A DNA stretch of 64,000 nucleotides from Diorhabda sublineata. Lineage: Eukaryota > Arthropoda > Insecta > Coleoptera > Chrysomelidae. Shown here piece after piece: positions 11,562-22,800 of the stretch; position 1 is the stretch's first letter, and every line of letters starts with the position of its first letter. The notes beneath the pieces were generated by a model. That model searched no databases. It worked only from the letters and a program-made list of their open reading frames with translations, and was not told the origin of the DNA. The stretch is from positions 19,111,653 through 19,175,652 of the forward strand of contig NC_079478.1 in NCBI RefSeq assembly GCF_026230105.1, written 5' to 3'. Position numbers and translations under genes: made by a program.

Positions 11562-12556
11562 ATATGACTGGAGTCAAAAACGCCCCAGTGTGTCGGCTAT
11601 GATTGGCGCCAGAAGTGTGTCGGCTAAGGGTTAAATACCAAAAATTATAAAATGAATAATTTACAAATTTTGTCTAATTAAGATGTATTTAAACTATGAT
11701 TATCGTATTCTTCAAGAAATTCAGCGTATATTTGATTTTACAAGTTTTAGTCTATCTCTTCAAATAAGAGGGGGGGGGAACGGCAGCTTTATCACGAAAA
11801 AACGCTTGTAAGTCCAGTTCTACTTAACCTATCTATGCAAACTTAGTCTTTTTGAAGAGAGTTCTTTTCTACCAACGTAAGAGTTGTAATTTCGAAACAA
11901 CCTAATGAGTAACGTATACGCTAGAGGGTGCTATTTTTTATGGTTAAAGGAAAATGCTTAAAATTTACACATTTCTTAAGATATCTTGTAATACGAAAAA
12001 GATATCGATATGCAGTTTTCGCTATTCTGTTGCTAATTTGGTCTACTTTTATATACCTTAATTAGAACTGCATGTTTCCATTCAACATTTTTCAAGGATA
12101 GCTAGATTTAAAAAAATAAAAATAGCGCCCACTAGCGTATACGTTACTCATCAGGTTGTTTTGAAATTATAACTCTTACATTGGTAGAAAGGAGCTCTCT
12201 TAAAAAAGACTAAGAACTGCACTTACAAGCGTTTTTTCATGATGTAGCTCCCGTTTCCCCCCACCTCTTATTTGAAGAGATAGACTAAAACTTGTAAAAT
12301 CAAATATATGCTAATATCTTGAAGAATACGATAATCATAGATTAAATGCATCATAATTAGGCAAAATTTTTAAATTATTCATTTTATAATTTTTGGTATT
12401 TAATTACGCCCTCTAGCGGTGGACTTACAAATCTGTAAATAATTTCCAGGTTTTTCTCGAGGTCACTTTTGTTATAATTTTTTTTTCCCGGAGCTGTACT
12501 ATAAACGGTTCTCGAGATATGGCAGAGAGCCATTCTTATTGGGACATCCGGTACAA

Positions 12557-13151
12557 TTGGAAAGCAACTATTATAGTAGTTTAATAAACAAATAAAAAAT
12601 TATGTTTTTGAATTTTTTTATTGACAATAGCTTAATGCCTTATATATTAAATTAGCCATTTTGGTGAAATATTGCTACTATACTAATTAAATATAAATCA
12701 CTTTTCATAAGACTTAACAAAATTTGGTATAACCATCAAATAAAAATGACATTATGTTAACTGGATTAATTTGGTATAAAACATTGCTACTCAAACCAGA
12801 AGTTAACCTATAAGTAATAGTCTTTTCAAAAATTTTATTTTGAATTATGAATTCCCAAAACTCCATCTGTTTGGTACCGTTTTTAGGAAATCAATCTTGA
12901 GTTGTAGTACTTTAAATAATGATATTCAATGTTTCAACTTTTGTGTACATTTTTTTATAGAATTACAATCAAAAACAAATAATTTTTTTCTAAGTATAGG
13001 ATTATTCTGATTAAAATGGGTAATCGAAAAATTTTTAAAATGTTAACTCTACAAAAAGATATATTACCAAACCAATTTTTATGTCTCATAGAAAATTAAA
13101 ACTCAAAACAGTTTTTCAGTCACAAAGCAAAACTAACATTTCTGAAACTAT
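12557..13151. other. AT-rich intergenic DNA downstream of securin-like gene
   Basis: No open frame of note on either strand. It lies 3' of the minus-strand securin-like gene and probably holds its 3' untranslated region. I could not assign a poly(A) signal with confidence. Confidence 0.45.
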
Positions 13152-15469
13152 TCAATAAGATGTATCAAAGTCCTCAAAACTCTGCATTTGAGGCAATTCT
13201 ACTTCAAAACTCTCATCCAACAACATTGGCACATCTATAGTAAACATATTATTTGGTACCAATTCAAGAAAATCAGAATCTATGACTGGTTCCATTTCTA
13301 AATAATCAAAATCAGAATTGACAGAGGGAGGAGGTGAGTTTTTTGGAAATGAATAATCTCGCAAAATCTTTATGATTCCTTCTTTTCCAAGATGTAATGG
13401 TGGCCATACATCATCATACAAATCTGAAAAAAGGAAAACTTTTAGTCTCTATACAAATAATTAATTTTTAGTGTATATAATCAAAAATAATAATTGAATC
13501 TTCATTACTTATTAACATTGTTATCAAACCAGTTTATGAAACATATTGACAACGCACTAAAATTCATTTTTAGTCCTCTTTCAAAATGGGTAGAGCTTAA
13601 TTTTTATGAGATTGTTTATGTAAAAAAACAAAATATATACTTACAAAAAATCTAGAAAACTATGCTAAAATTAAATTAAAGTGAACAGAACAATGTAGAT
13701 CATATATCAAAAGCATATAAATATGAAAAAAAATAATCCTAAGAGTTTAAGGTTTTTACAATTAAATAAAACTATTGATATGGTACGAGCATAAGATTAT
13801 CAATGTAAAATCACTAGATAGTTTAATCTTTCAAACAGAACATGCTAGACGGATATAGTTTACAGATTTGGTACTAGATCTCGCTAAGGAGTGAGTAAAT
13901 GTGTAGGAGTTTCATAAATGCCTCAGTCTAACCCTACTCTTAACCAGAGATAGTCGTTGCCTTTCACCAGACCCTAAGCAGATTTTCTTGTATTTAACTG
14001 ATAGTATTTGCTCATGTTACCTCTTTATTTTAATTACTTCTTTGTCATATTTAGCTTTTTTTTACTTATTTCATTATATTTGGATGATAGTAATTACCTA
14101 TGTTAATTATTGTTTTAACATATCCTTTTATTAGATATTTCTTTGTGATATTTGGCAGAGGCGTCACTACTTATGGTGCAGGGGGTGTACTGCGATCTCA
14201 GAGGCGCCCCGCGCCCCGGAAATTTTATAGTGAGTATCCTATCGCTACCGAAAGGTGCTTACTGGCATTGGTTTTGATTTTTTTGCAAACACGCCTATTA
14301 TCGTTGAGAACTCGACTTTTCAGGAGTAATAAATAGAGTTTACATTGCCTTATTCAAACGTCGTGCGTGCGGCATTTCTAAAAGGACTGTATGTGTGTGC
14401 TGCTTCTTCTACAATACCATAAACCATAATTTTGCGAAGGAAGCCTTATTGCAAAAGAATAAGAAACAGTTTATGGTAACTTGAAGTGCTAGTTGTATAT
14501 ATTCCATTTCAACAGTGCTCAACACGCTTAAGTACTATAGGGCGCTAGGGTGATTATTGCACCTGGCCGCTATGTGAGCTAGAGACGTTTCGTATATTTA
14601 TCATTTTTTTATTATACTCTATGTACTATACTACATACTACTCTATACTACATATACTCTCTTATGTTTTACTGAAAACCAGAAATTATGTTACACAATC
14701 TATTTAGAGAATAGATAATTTTATAATTAATAAGTTTCTGTTATTGATTTACCTATGAACTGTCTGATGTGCTAATTAACAAAAAAGTAAGATGGGGTAA
14801 ATGAATGCCAAATGCCTTAAAATATTCACAAAAAAATCCCATATCCGTCTTTGAGACGCATGTTCCTGATAATGCAAAAAAATCATATTTTGTCTGAAGG
14901 GTTAAGTCCAAGTAACTAGTTACCATATAAATAAAAACCATTACAAGGTGATAACTCTTTCTGTAGGAAATAGTACAAAATACTATTTCTAATAAATTTC
15001 TGATGATCTGTGTATACTTCCAAATAGTTTTTTAATTACCTATAATATTTCAATACTACTCACCATCCACATCTTTACCAGAAAACATAAAGTCTTCTCC
15101 ATTCAAATCTTCTTTTGGAGAAACTTGAGACAGGGAAGCTTTAGGTGATACTTTCTGTTTAAATACATCTTTATTCATGGTATTATTTGATTTCATTATT
15201 TTGTCTGCTGAAGATTTTCCATTCACGGATCGGTCAATAAAAGGTTTTCTAGTTAGTTGATGGGGGACGGGCTTCCTCTGAATGTTATTTTCTGCATCTG
15301 CAGTAATCACATTTATAAGATATTATAAAATATAGAAAAGTTAATATAATGGTAATGCACATTTATACAGTAAACTTTTAATACAACATACCAAAAAATT
15401 ATATAAAATGTTCAAAAATGACTACTTACTTTCTGATAAATATATTTGTACAGCAGGTGAAGAAAACAT
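13152..15469 (-). CDS. securin-like protein (separase inhibitor candidate)
   Basis: Three minus-strand exons join in phase: 15430-15469, 15064-15297 and 13152-13423 (40+234+272 nt, 181 residues). Splice sites are GTAAGT/ctgcag and GTGAGT/ttttcag. Securin holds separase inactive until the APC/C destroys it at anaphase. Support: length close to vertebrate securin; an N-terminal QIYLSENAEN where securins carry an IY-x-x-KEN-like start; a basic middle with RKPFIDRSVN in place of a destruction box; then an acidic C-terminal half with DDLYDDVWPPL, VPMLLDESFEVELP and a D/E-rich end, the layout of PF04856. No canonical KEN or RxxL is present, a weakness. Securins diverge fast, so the call rests on layout and short matches. 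A second possibility is an unrelated acidic insect-specific protein. It lies 386 bp downstream of frataxin on the same strand. Confidence 0.62.
13424..15063 (-). other. intron 2 of securin-like gene
   Basis: A 1.64-kb intron. At about 14157-14210 it contains CAGAGGCGTCACTACTTATGG followed by G/C-rich sequence, which resembles a hAT-type terminus (compare CAGTGGCGTAGCTACG at 25235). I found no partner end or target duplication, so only a possible fragment is claimed. The open frames at 14100-14336 and 14753-14941 have no coding character. Confidence 0.4.
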
Positions 15470-15854
15470 TTTGATATGTCGTCGTATTTCGTGTGTATTC
15501 AGCAGAAACCTATTTTCTTGTAATTATATTTTTTGTAATCAATTCAAAATGGTTTCAACGGTCACAGATTCAATTCAATTTTTTATTTACTTGACAAATA
15601 ATTTGTTTTTCAATATATTGCCTCGACTATTTAGTCTTCATCCACCATTTATTTTTTGTCACAAATTTACATTTACTGCTCATGTATTAGGAAAAATACA
15701 TTTCAAGAAATGCACTTTATGTATCTAAATTAAAAAATAAGATAGTAATAGTCATTAATAAGTTCGGTATATTTCACATTTGTATAGTAACTTTATAAGA
15801 AGAAGAAGACTTTAACATATGTCAAAAATATCAATTATTTTGATTTACAATACA

Positions 15855-16451
15855 TTAATTACTTTTATAATAACAGCAATTAGACATATCTACTTTTTCT
15901 CCTAATATAGTTGAAAATTCATTTTGTAAGAGTTCATGTAGAGTTTTCATATCATGTTTATATAACCAATATTTTCCTTCAGGTACAAAATCATATCGTT
16001 TAGGGCCGGATTTTGGTGAACTCAACCAGATTTGTTTGTTTGGTGACTGTCTGTTTATTACATAAGTACCATATTGTCCTAAATTTATTGTCAGTATCCC
16101 ACTGCTAAAAGATACATCAGCTGATTGAAATTTTTCATTTGATTCTACCAATTCTTCAAAAAAATCTGTTAGATCTTCTAATGTTTCCTCACACACCTTT
16201 TCAAATGTAATATCATCTATTTGTTTATAGGTGAATGTACTATAATGTGAATAAGCTGTGTTTTTACTTGCCAAATAATGTTCTCTTGTAATATTTAATT
16301 TTGTACAATTTGGAAAGTACAGTCTTCTTTGATAGTTACACTTTAATCTTCTTGGTCTAATTAATTTAAATAATCTTAACATTGCAATATTTTCGTCAAT
16401 AAATAACCACTTTTCTTCTTCCAATAGTCCACTACAACTTCCTTTCATCAT
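15855..16451 (-). CDS. fh: frataxin, mitochondrial iron-sulfur cluster assembly factor
   Basis: Frataxin stimulates cysteine desulfurase/scaffold activity in the mitochondrial matrix and supports iron-sulfur cluster synthesis. The intronless frame has 198 codons. The first two Met (16451, 16448) give an acidic leader. The Met at 16382 (residue 24) starts MLRLFKLIRPRRLKCNYQRR, a classic positively charged targeting peptide, and is my preferred start (175 residues). The mature domain contains the acidic first helix (DDITFEKVCEETLEDLTDFF), the beta sheet with ADVSFSSGILTINLG, GTYVINRQSPNKQIWLSSP, SGPKRYDF and the C-terminal HDMKTLHELLQNEF helix. All hallmark blocks are intact. It is divergent to RPAP1 and followed on the same strand by the securin-like gene. 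Confidence 0.95.
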   Translation of the reverse strand: MMKGSCSGLLEEEKWLFIDENIAMLRLFKLIRPRRLKCNYQRRLYFPNCTKLNITREHYLASKNTAYSHYSTFTYKQIDDITFEKVCEETLEDLTDFFEELVESNEKFQSADVSFSSGILTINLGQYGTYVINRQSPNKQIWLSSPKSGPKRYDFVPEGKYWLYKHDMKTLHELLQNEFSTILGEKVDMSNCCYYKSN

Positions 16452-16815
16452 TCAGTTCTCATTGCTACTGGCATGGTCTTATAAGATGCTACTGTGTTGG
16501 TTGATTTTTCATGTTGAAAAAAGAAGATTAATATTTCCCCTCCTTTTATGTTATTTCTGTAAATATACAAATTGTTATATTATTCAAATTTACGGCGCTT
16601 TAACAATATATTATTTTAATTTTCACCTTAGTTTAACAGTAGCACTTGTCTATTCAAATTATATTAACTAGTTACAAGGAACATCGCTTTCCAGTGTGTG
16701 ATATATATCATAGATTGAATCTTTTTTGCATGAATAGATCTATGGTTATATGTAAAGTAAATAAACTTCAAACATAACCTAAGATTTCAAATTTGTATTT
16801 TTTCTACGCCTTAAA
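16452..16815. promoter_or_regulatory. shared divergent promoter interval, frataxin/RPAP1
   Basis: These 364 bp separate the outer frataxin start codon (16451) from the RPAP1 start (16816). They must hold both promoters and both 5' untranslated regions unless a non-coding exon lies elsewhere. No clear TATA box is positioned for either gene. The small plus-strand frame at 16462-16671 is not conserved in any way I can see. Confidence 0.5.
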
Positions 16816-19800
16816 ATGTATTCCAGACCTAAACCAGGAGAAACCGAGGAGGATTTGTTAAGATTACAAAAAGAATTTGAAAAGAATAAGGCTCAAAATA
16901 AAATAATACCAGCAGCGACCGTTGTTAGCGACAAAACTAAAGGTATACCTCGATAATTACAAAATTCATTATATGTGAAGCTTGGTTTATGTATCCAAAA
17001 TTTGAACTAAATTAAAATTAACATTGAAGTAAACTATCTTCTTAATTTTTTGGTTTATGCAGTAAATTAAGGATTATTATAGATTAAGATTAACCAATAG
17101 AATTTCCCCCTATGGGTACTATTTTATACAATTGTCTATCAGTATTCCATCGTCTATATGACTTTGCTAACTTTCAGATATTCCCTTTTCCTATTTTTTG
17201 ATATCAGTTTTAAAAATAAAATACCACGGCGGAAAGTGGCCCAATAACTTGAATAATATTTCCATAACCATAGAACAAGGATGTTGTAAACAAAACAATA
17301 CTACCAATGCAGGCTGATCTAATGTATTTTGTGTTCATAACTTCACAAAATTAAGGCATTAAACATGGAAATGAAAAGTTAATGAACTCTTAGTTTGACT
17401 TTTAATCTAATTTGTCAGTTTAATGGTAATTTTTAATTTTGGCTGCATAAACATATCTCGTTTAGTGTAGTACTTGCTTAAGGTTAATCTAAATACATAT
17501 TATGTGATGCATTTTTTCAGAAAATATACAACATGAAAAAGAATCTGAATCTACTGAAGTCATTGACATCCAAGAACAGCTTGCAAATACATTTGAAGCA
17601 ATTCCAAGTAACATTAAGTTAAAAGGTATAGTGGAAAATAAATCTGAAAATATACAATGTGTTTTTAAGTTTAACAAAACAAGTGGATTTCCAAAAGCGA
17701 AAAGACGCAATGTAAGATATTTTTTATTATTTATTTATTGGATCTAAAGATTAAAATACTGAACAAATACTATAAACTTGTGGATAATTGTATCAAAAGC
17801 ACTAATAATAATAGAAAACTGAAAACCTGATTGGCTTGTTGACAAACTTTATGAAATTAATATGTATATGTATCTTTATTTTCCAACCATACTTTGGTTA
17901 TTTCTCAGATTATTTCAGAATAAGATTATTGTGTTTGCATTAGGTAACAACTGATACTGGTAAAGGGAGTCTCTTTTCCCAACAAATGAAAAAGACAAAA
18001 AAAGAGGAAGTTTCAATGGAAATGGATAGTATTCCAATTATTGAAAGTAATATTACCATTAAAGAACATTGTGAACCTTCTTCTAGTGGTATTAGCACCA
18101 GTAATCATAAACCCGAAAGTTTACCAAATCAGAGTTACATTCTAACAGGAGAGGATAGTCAACAAATCCACCAAGAAAATGTACATCGCTTGAAGGTATT
18201 CATGCATGTTTTACATTTCAATTTGATAAAAAATATTTCACAAATTAATTTTAATTCATCACCTGAAAAATAATTATAAGCTGAAATATACATTATTATG
18301 TATATTTAGTTTTTATATTCAAATTTTTAGAATATGACTGTACAAGAAATAATAGAAGAAAGAGAAAAATTATTATCAATGATGGATCCAGCAATTATAC
18401 AATTTCTAAGGTCCAGGAGAAAAAAGGAACATATAGCAACTAGAAATCCTCCAATTAGTGAACAAAACAAAGCAGCAGAAAGTGTTAAAATTGAGGAAAT
18501 TGATACTACATTTGAAATTTTAACTCAGCCAAAAGCTGATAAATGGTTAAATTTTGATATTGTTGAAACAAATAAATTAGCTTGGATGAAAAATATTGAT
18601 ATACCAAAAATAAAAAGTGAGAAATTTGAGGCAAGGTAAGTTATCTATAATTTTTGTATACTTTTAAATTTTAAAACTTGGAGACTAATTTTTCTTTTCA
18701 TATATATCAAAACTGGGCAAGGGCACTCAGTCGTAGTTTTTTTTCAATTTAACGAAAAATTTGAAATTGTTACGCTGCTCCTGTTTTTTGTCACACATCA
18801 TCTTAAACTGCTACTGCACAAATACTATAATAGTTACTGAAACATGTTTTGGGATGTGCATAGACAAGATATCTAGATACCCATCGCACTACTCGTTTTT
18901 TACCCAACCCGTTTTTTACAATGATTGGGGCATTTCATTTTTGGATTATACAACCAAACTATGTGATTAGTGGCCACACAGAAGCCTGCACTCACTGTCG
19001 TGGATATCTCCTGCGCGATTTGCAGGTTTGAGTTTTTCACAAAGATATTTTGGCAAACAATGATTGTAGAAGTTTATTGAAATTTTTGTTATGAAGTCTT
19101 TGACAGTGGGATAGCATGAATATTTAATTCATTTAGAGGCACTTGTTTTGTATAACCTGCAGGGCGTGGGAATTATGATTGGTTCCTGTCTAATAGGCTG
19201 GGATTGCATATGTTATAATTGGTCTTGCAATTTATTTGTATAGTACAGTAACCTTGTTAGTGAAAAGTGGGCTGTTGAACTGAGCGGAAGGGAAATTGTT
19301 AGGGAATTACTATGCTCCTGACGAAAACGCTGTGGATTACAAACGCCTGGTGCTCCCTTATGAGGTTTCTGCTTTGTCCACACCTACCTTTCTCCTGGTA
19401 AGGTAGTTGTGGTTTTATCAGTGTAATTATCAACAGCATACTAGAAAGTTATGTTGATTTTAAAAAGGTGCTATAAATTTAGATACCAAAAAGTATAGTG
19501 ATTTCATTTTAAATTCGGGTTTAAATTAGTTACTTTATCTAATGTACCTCAAGATATAAGTAGAAATATCAGTTTTAGCTTTAATGTACTTATAAATAAT
19601 TTTCTTTTGAAGGTTTGATTTTGAAGGCTGGATATTACCTTATTCACAATCAGAAATTACTGAAAAGAATAGAGCTTTGTACCATCATGGAGACGAACCT
19701 GGTAGACCTGGTTACACCTTACAGGAACTTTTCCAACTTTCTAGGTTGGTATATCTTTAATCATATAATAATTTTTAAAATTGTATCACAAGAGGACTTT

Positions 19801-22800
19801 TTGGAAACTATGATCAGGTAGTGATGTGGGGAGGAAAATTTACCTGAAAATTTTCGACTGTTTTTCCGGAAAATTTTCAATGTCGAAAAAGCAATTTTTT
19901 ATAAATTTTTTTTATAGCACATGTATGAACTTTCCATTCTTTTATTAGTTTTCTTTTATTTGTCAATTTCTGTACCATTTAAACACAAACTATAGGTTAT
20001 AATTCTAACTTTGTAATCCACATGAATTAAATATTTGATTCTGTTTTACTTAAAATTTGTCCCATTGTTTAATTTAAGTCACCATATTTCATATCATAAC
20101 AAAAAAGCACTGGAAATGAATCACCCATTTCTTTTGTTATTTGATAAAATAAAGTAATTAGGTAGTGGCAAAAGCCAGAAGATGGCACCACTGCTATAAA
20201 GAGAATTGTTTAGTGGAACTAAAGCAAAATTAATCCTGCTCTCTGTGAAGAAAAATAGGTAACCAGAAAAAAACAAGTGTGTAGGAACATTTTGATGAAG
20301 TCCATGAAGGCAACAAAATGATTGGTAAATGTAAATATTGTGATCAGAGATATGCAAATAATGCCGCAAGGATGAAAAAACATTTATGTGCATGTAAAAA
20401 ATGTCCAGAAAGAATAAAATGCATTTTTCAAAAGTTTGTGCAACATAAGACAGGAGAAACTTCTTGTGGAAGAAATGTGCTTCAGATATCACATGTAAGT
20501 AAACAATTTTTTTATTTATTCTTAATAATAGTGTTAAACCATAGTTATGTGTATATAACTTAATTTTTGGCTGAGTTATTCACTTTTATTTGCCAGTAAT
20601 TTGATAAAAGGTATAGATATCTACTGAATCAAATAATAATAATTGTTTTAAATTCTTAATTGAATGCACCTTCTATATTGTTTTTAAGTACTTTTCCTTA
20701 AAAGGATATCCTTTATAAATATAACATAGATTACAATATATTCTATGAGAATAAGAAATCTATACAAAACATTTTTACAAGTGTTGAATTGAAAGAAATG
20801 GGCATAAATATATTTAAATAAGAAAATAAATTTAAGAAAACTGATGATGTGAAAAAAAAATAAATATATATTTATCAGGTATACTATATATGTTTTTAAA
20901 TCAAAAACAAAACTAGTAAAACCCAAACTTATTTAAATTATTGCATACATGTAGTGTTTGTGAAAAAGTTTATTTTAATTAATGTAAAGAATATTATGAA
21001 GTTGAAGAATAAGTTTTCACTAAACAAGTTTTTATTTCTTTTCATCAATACTTAAGAAAAATTGAAACCAAAACTCATTCAAATAAAGAATGAAAAACAA
21101 AACCTTGCTCTTCGAGTTTCTCTGAGCTAGATGTAGAAGTAAACCATGCACTACAGCATGTAAATTTGATCTTTTTGTCATGCATTTAATTTTAAACATG
21201 AGACTTTACCAACTTAGGAATATCTCGGGTACATGGCTGTAATTTTCTCTTTTAGATTTTGCTTTCTATGTTGGCGGGCCTGAGCAAAGGTCTGGTATGT
21301 CTGCTAGTTTTGTTTTAAATAAAAGTTAAATTACGTTATTTTTCTGTCATTGCAGGTGCATGAAACTGAAGAAAGTAAGGTTAGTCTGCCAATGGATCTC
21401 AGTGAAGCAACTCAGAAGCAACTTCAAGCAGCTATTCAAATTCAAAGAATATCTTATCAAGATTTGTTGACAAAATGTCAACAGAAGACAAAGAAAAAGC
21501 AGACGAGACATTGGCACGTGCTATATTTGCAAGTGGAACCCCACTTTCAATTACTGAAAATAAATATTGGGTGGAACACTACAAACATATTCGTCCATCA
21601 AAAAATCCATCCATTCAAAAAATTGCTGAAGCGGAATCATTGACACTGCTCACGGATGGATGGACTGACATACAAGGAAATCCTTTGATGAACATAATGT
21701 TTGCAACACCTCAGCCAATATTCTTAAAAACAGTGAATACAAAATCTTCTCGTCATACTGGAGAATACATAGCAGAAATTTTGAGAACAGAGATCGAAAG
21801 AGTAGGGCATTCCAAAGTAATAGCTCTTGTATCTGACAATGCAAGCAACATGAAATTAGCTTGGCATAAGTTACAGGAACAATATCCTCACTTGATTATA
21901 TTTGGTTGCCTTGCTCATGGATTAAACCTTTTGGCAAAAGATATAATAAGTTTGAATTCAATTTGAACAATATTGTCAAAATGCAAGGCAATTGTCAAAT
22001 TGTTTAAGAATCACCACATTGAAAATCAAACATTGAAGTTACAGTTATATTTAAAAAAATCGATGCCAAAATAAATGAGCAATTGCCTTTTTCACCCCTG
22101 ACCAAACAAGAAGACAAGTTCGTTAAATCATTTTTAACTGACAGAGACAATTTCTGTTTTCAGCCAGTGCACTTAGCTGCAAATCTTTTGGATCCACGAT
22201 ATTGTGGACAAAATTTGTCAAAAGATGATTTAATGCCAGCTATTGAAGCCATAATTGAAGTTGCTAAAAACACTCCTGGTATCAATGAAGTTACAGTAAT
22301 GACAGATATAGCAGAATACAAAGCAAAACAAAAGCTCTGGAGTAAAGACATTATTTGGAAAGCTGCCTGTAAAATATCTCCAACAACTTGGTGGAAAGGT
22401 TATTGCAGTACAAGAGAATTATCTAGGGTTGCAGTCAGAATTTTGAATATTACCCCAACTGCCGCTTCATGTGAACGCAACTGGAAGGCATTTAACAACA
22501 TTAAAACAAAAAAGAGAAATAGATTGACAGATGAACGCACTGTGAAACTAGTATTGGTTTCACAAAATCTTCATTTGTTAAGTGATGACAATGTCATGTT
22601 TTTAAATTCTAATTATGATCATGATCTGTTAAACGAAAACACGGATGCAGATTTTTCACCTAGTTGTAGCAGCGATTCTGATTTAAGTCGCTTTCCAATT
22701 CTGAGAGTGACCTAGAAAGTTAGGACATCAACATCATAGAATATTGGTGCTTTCACAGTTAGAAAAATGTTTGCAGAAAAAATATGATCATAATCATATT

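Larger units (their letters stand above)
1942..11630 (+). mobile_element. piggyBac-like transposon, degenerate, interrupted by a BEL element
   Basis: A DDE_Tnp_1_7-type transposase lies at 2414-3936. The right end is CGGCTAAGGG followed by the target TTAA at 11631-11634. The left end lacks TTAA and appears trimmed: foldback sequence runs straight into CGACACACTGGGGTCG at 1942. Related short repeats sit at both ends (1942-1957, 2133-2148 inverted, 11581-11596, 11607-11623), all variants of AGTGTGTCGGCTA. Element length without the nested retrotransposon is about 2.5 kb, normal for piggyBac. The insertion point corresponds to the TAATTAA present at the same place in the second foldback copy near 23784. 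Confidence 0.85.
1852..12553. mobile_element. long-inverted-repeat (foldback-like) element, copy 1, split by nested insertions
   Basis: The element's own DNA is 1852-1943 and 11631-12553. The left arm begins ATTGTACCGGGTGTCCC and the right arm ends with its complement at 12541-12556. Sequence from 11635 to about 11940 reappears inverted at about 12115-12430, including the blocks GTAACGTATACGCTAGAGGG and TCTATCTCTTCAAATAAGAG. About 190 bp of unique DNA separates the arms. No coding capacity was seen. The left arm lacks about 55 bp present near the tip of the right arm. TA dinucleotides at 1852-1853 and 12552-12553 would suit a Tc1/mariner-like non-autonomous element, but the sequence ATTGTA beyond them is shared by all three known tips, so the true ends and target duplication are uncertain. 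Confidence 0.75.

Noticed and set aside
14100..14336. 78-codon plus-strand frame in the securin-like intron
   Set aside because: No family resemblance; overlaps a G/C-rich patch that looks like a transposon terminus.
15408..15728. 106-codon plus-strand frame
   Set aside because: Overlaps exon 1 of the securin-like gene in antisense and has no recognisable content.
16462..16671. 69-codon frame between frataxin and RPAP1
   Set aside because: Low-complexity, hydrophobic by composition, no splice or start context; lies in the promoter interval.
20121..20492. 123-codon minus-strand frame
   Set aside because: Antisense shadow of the hAT BED-finger exon.
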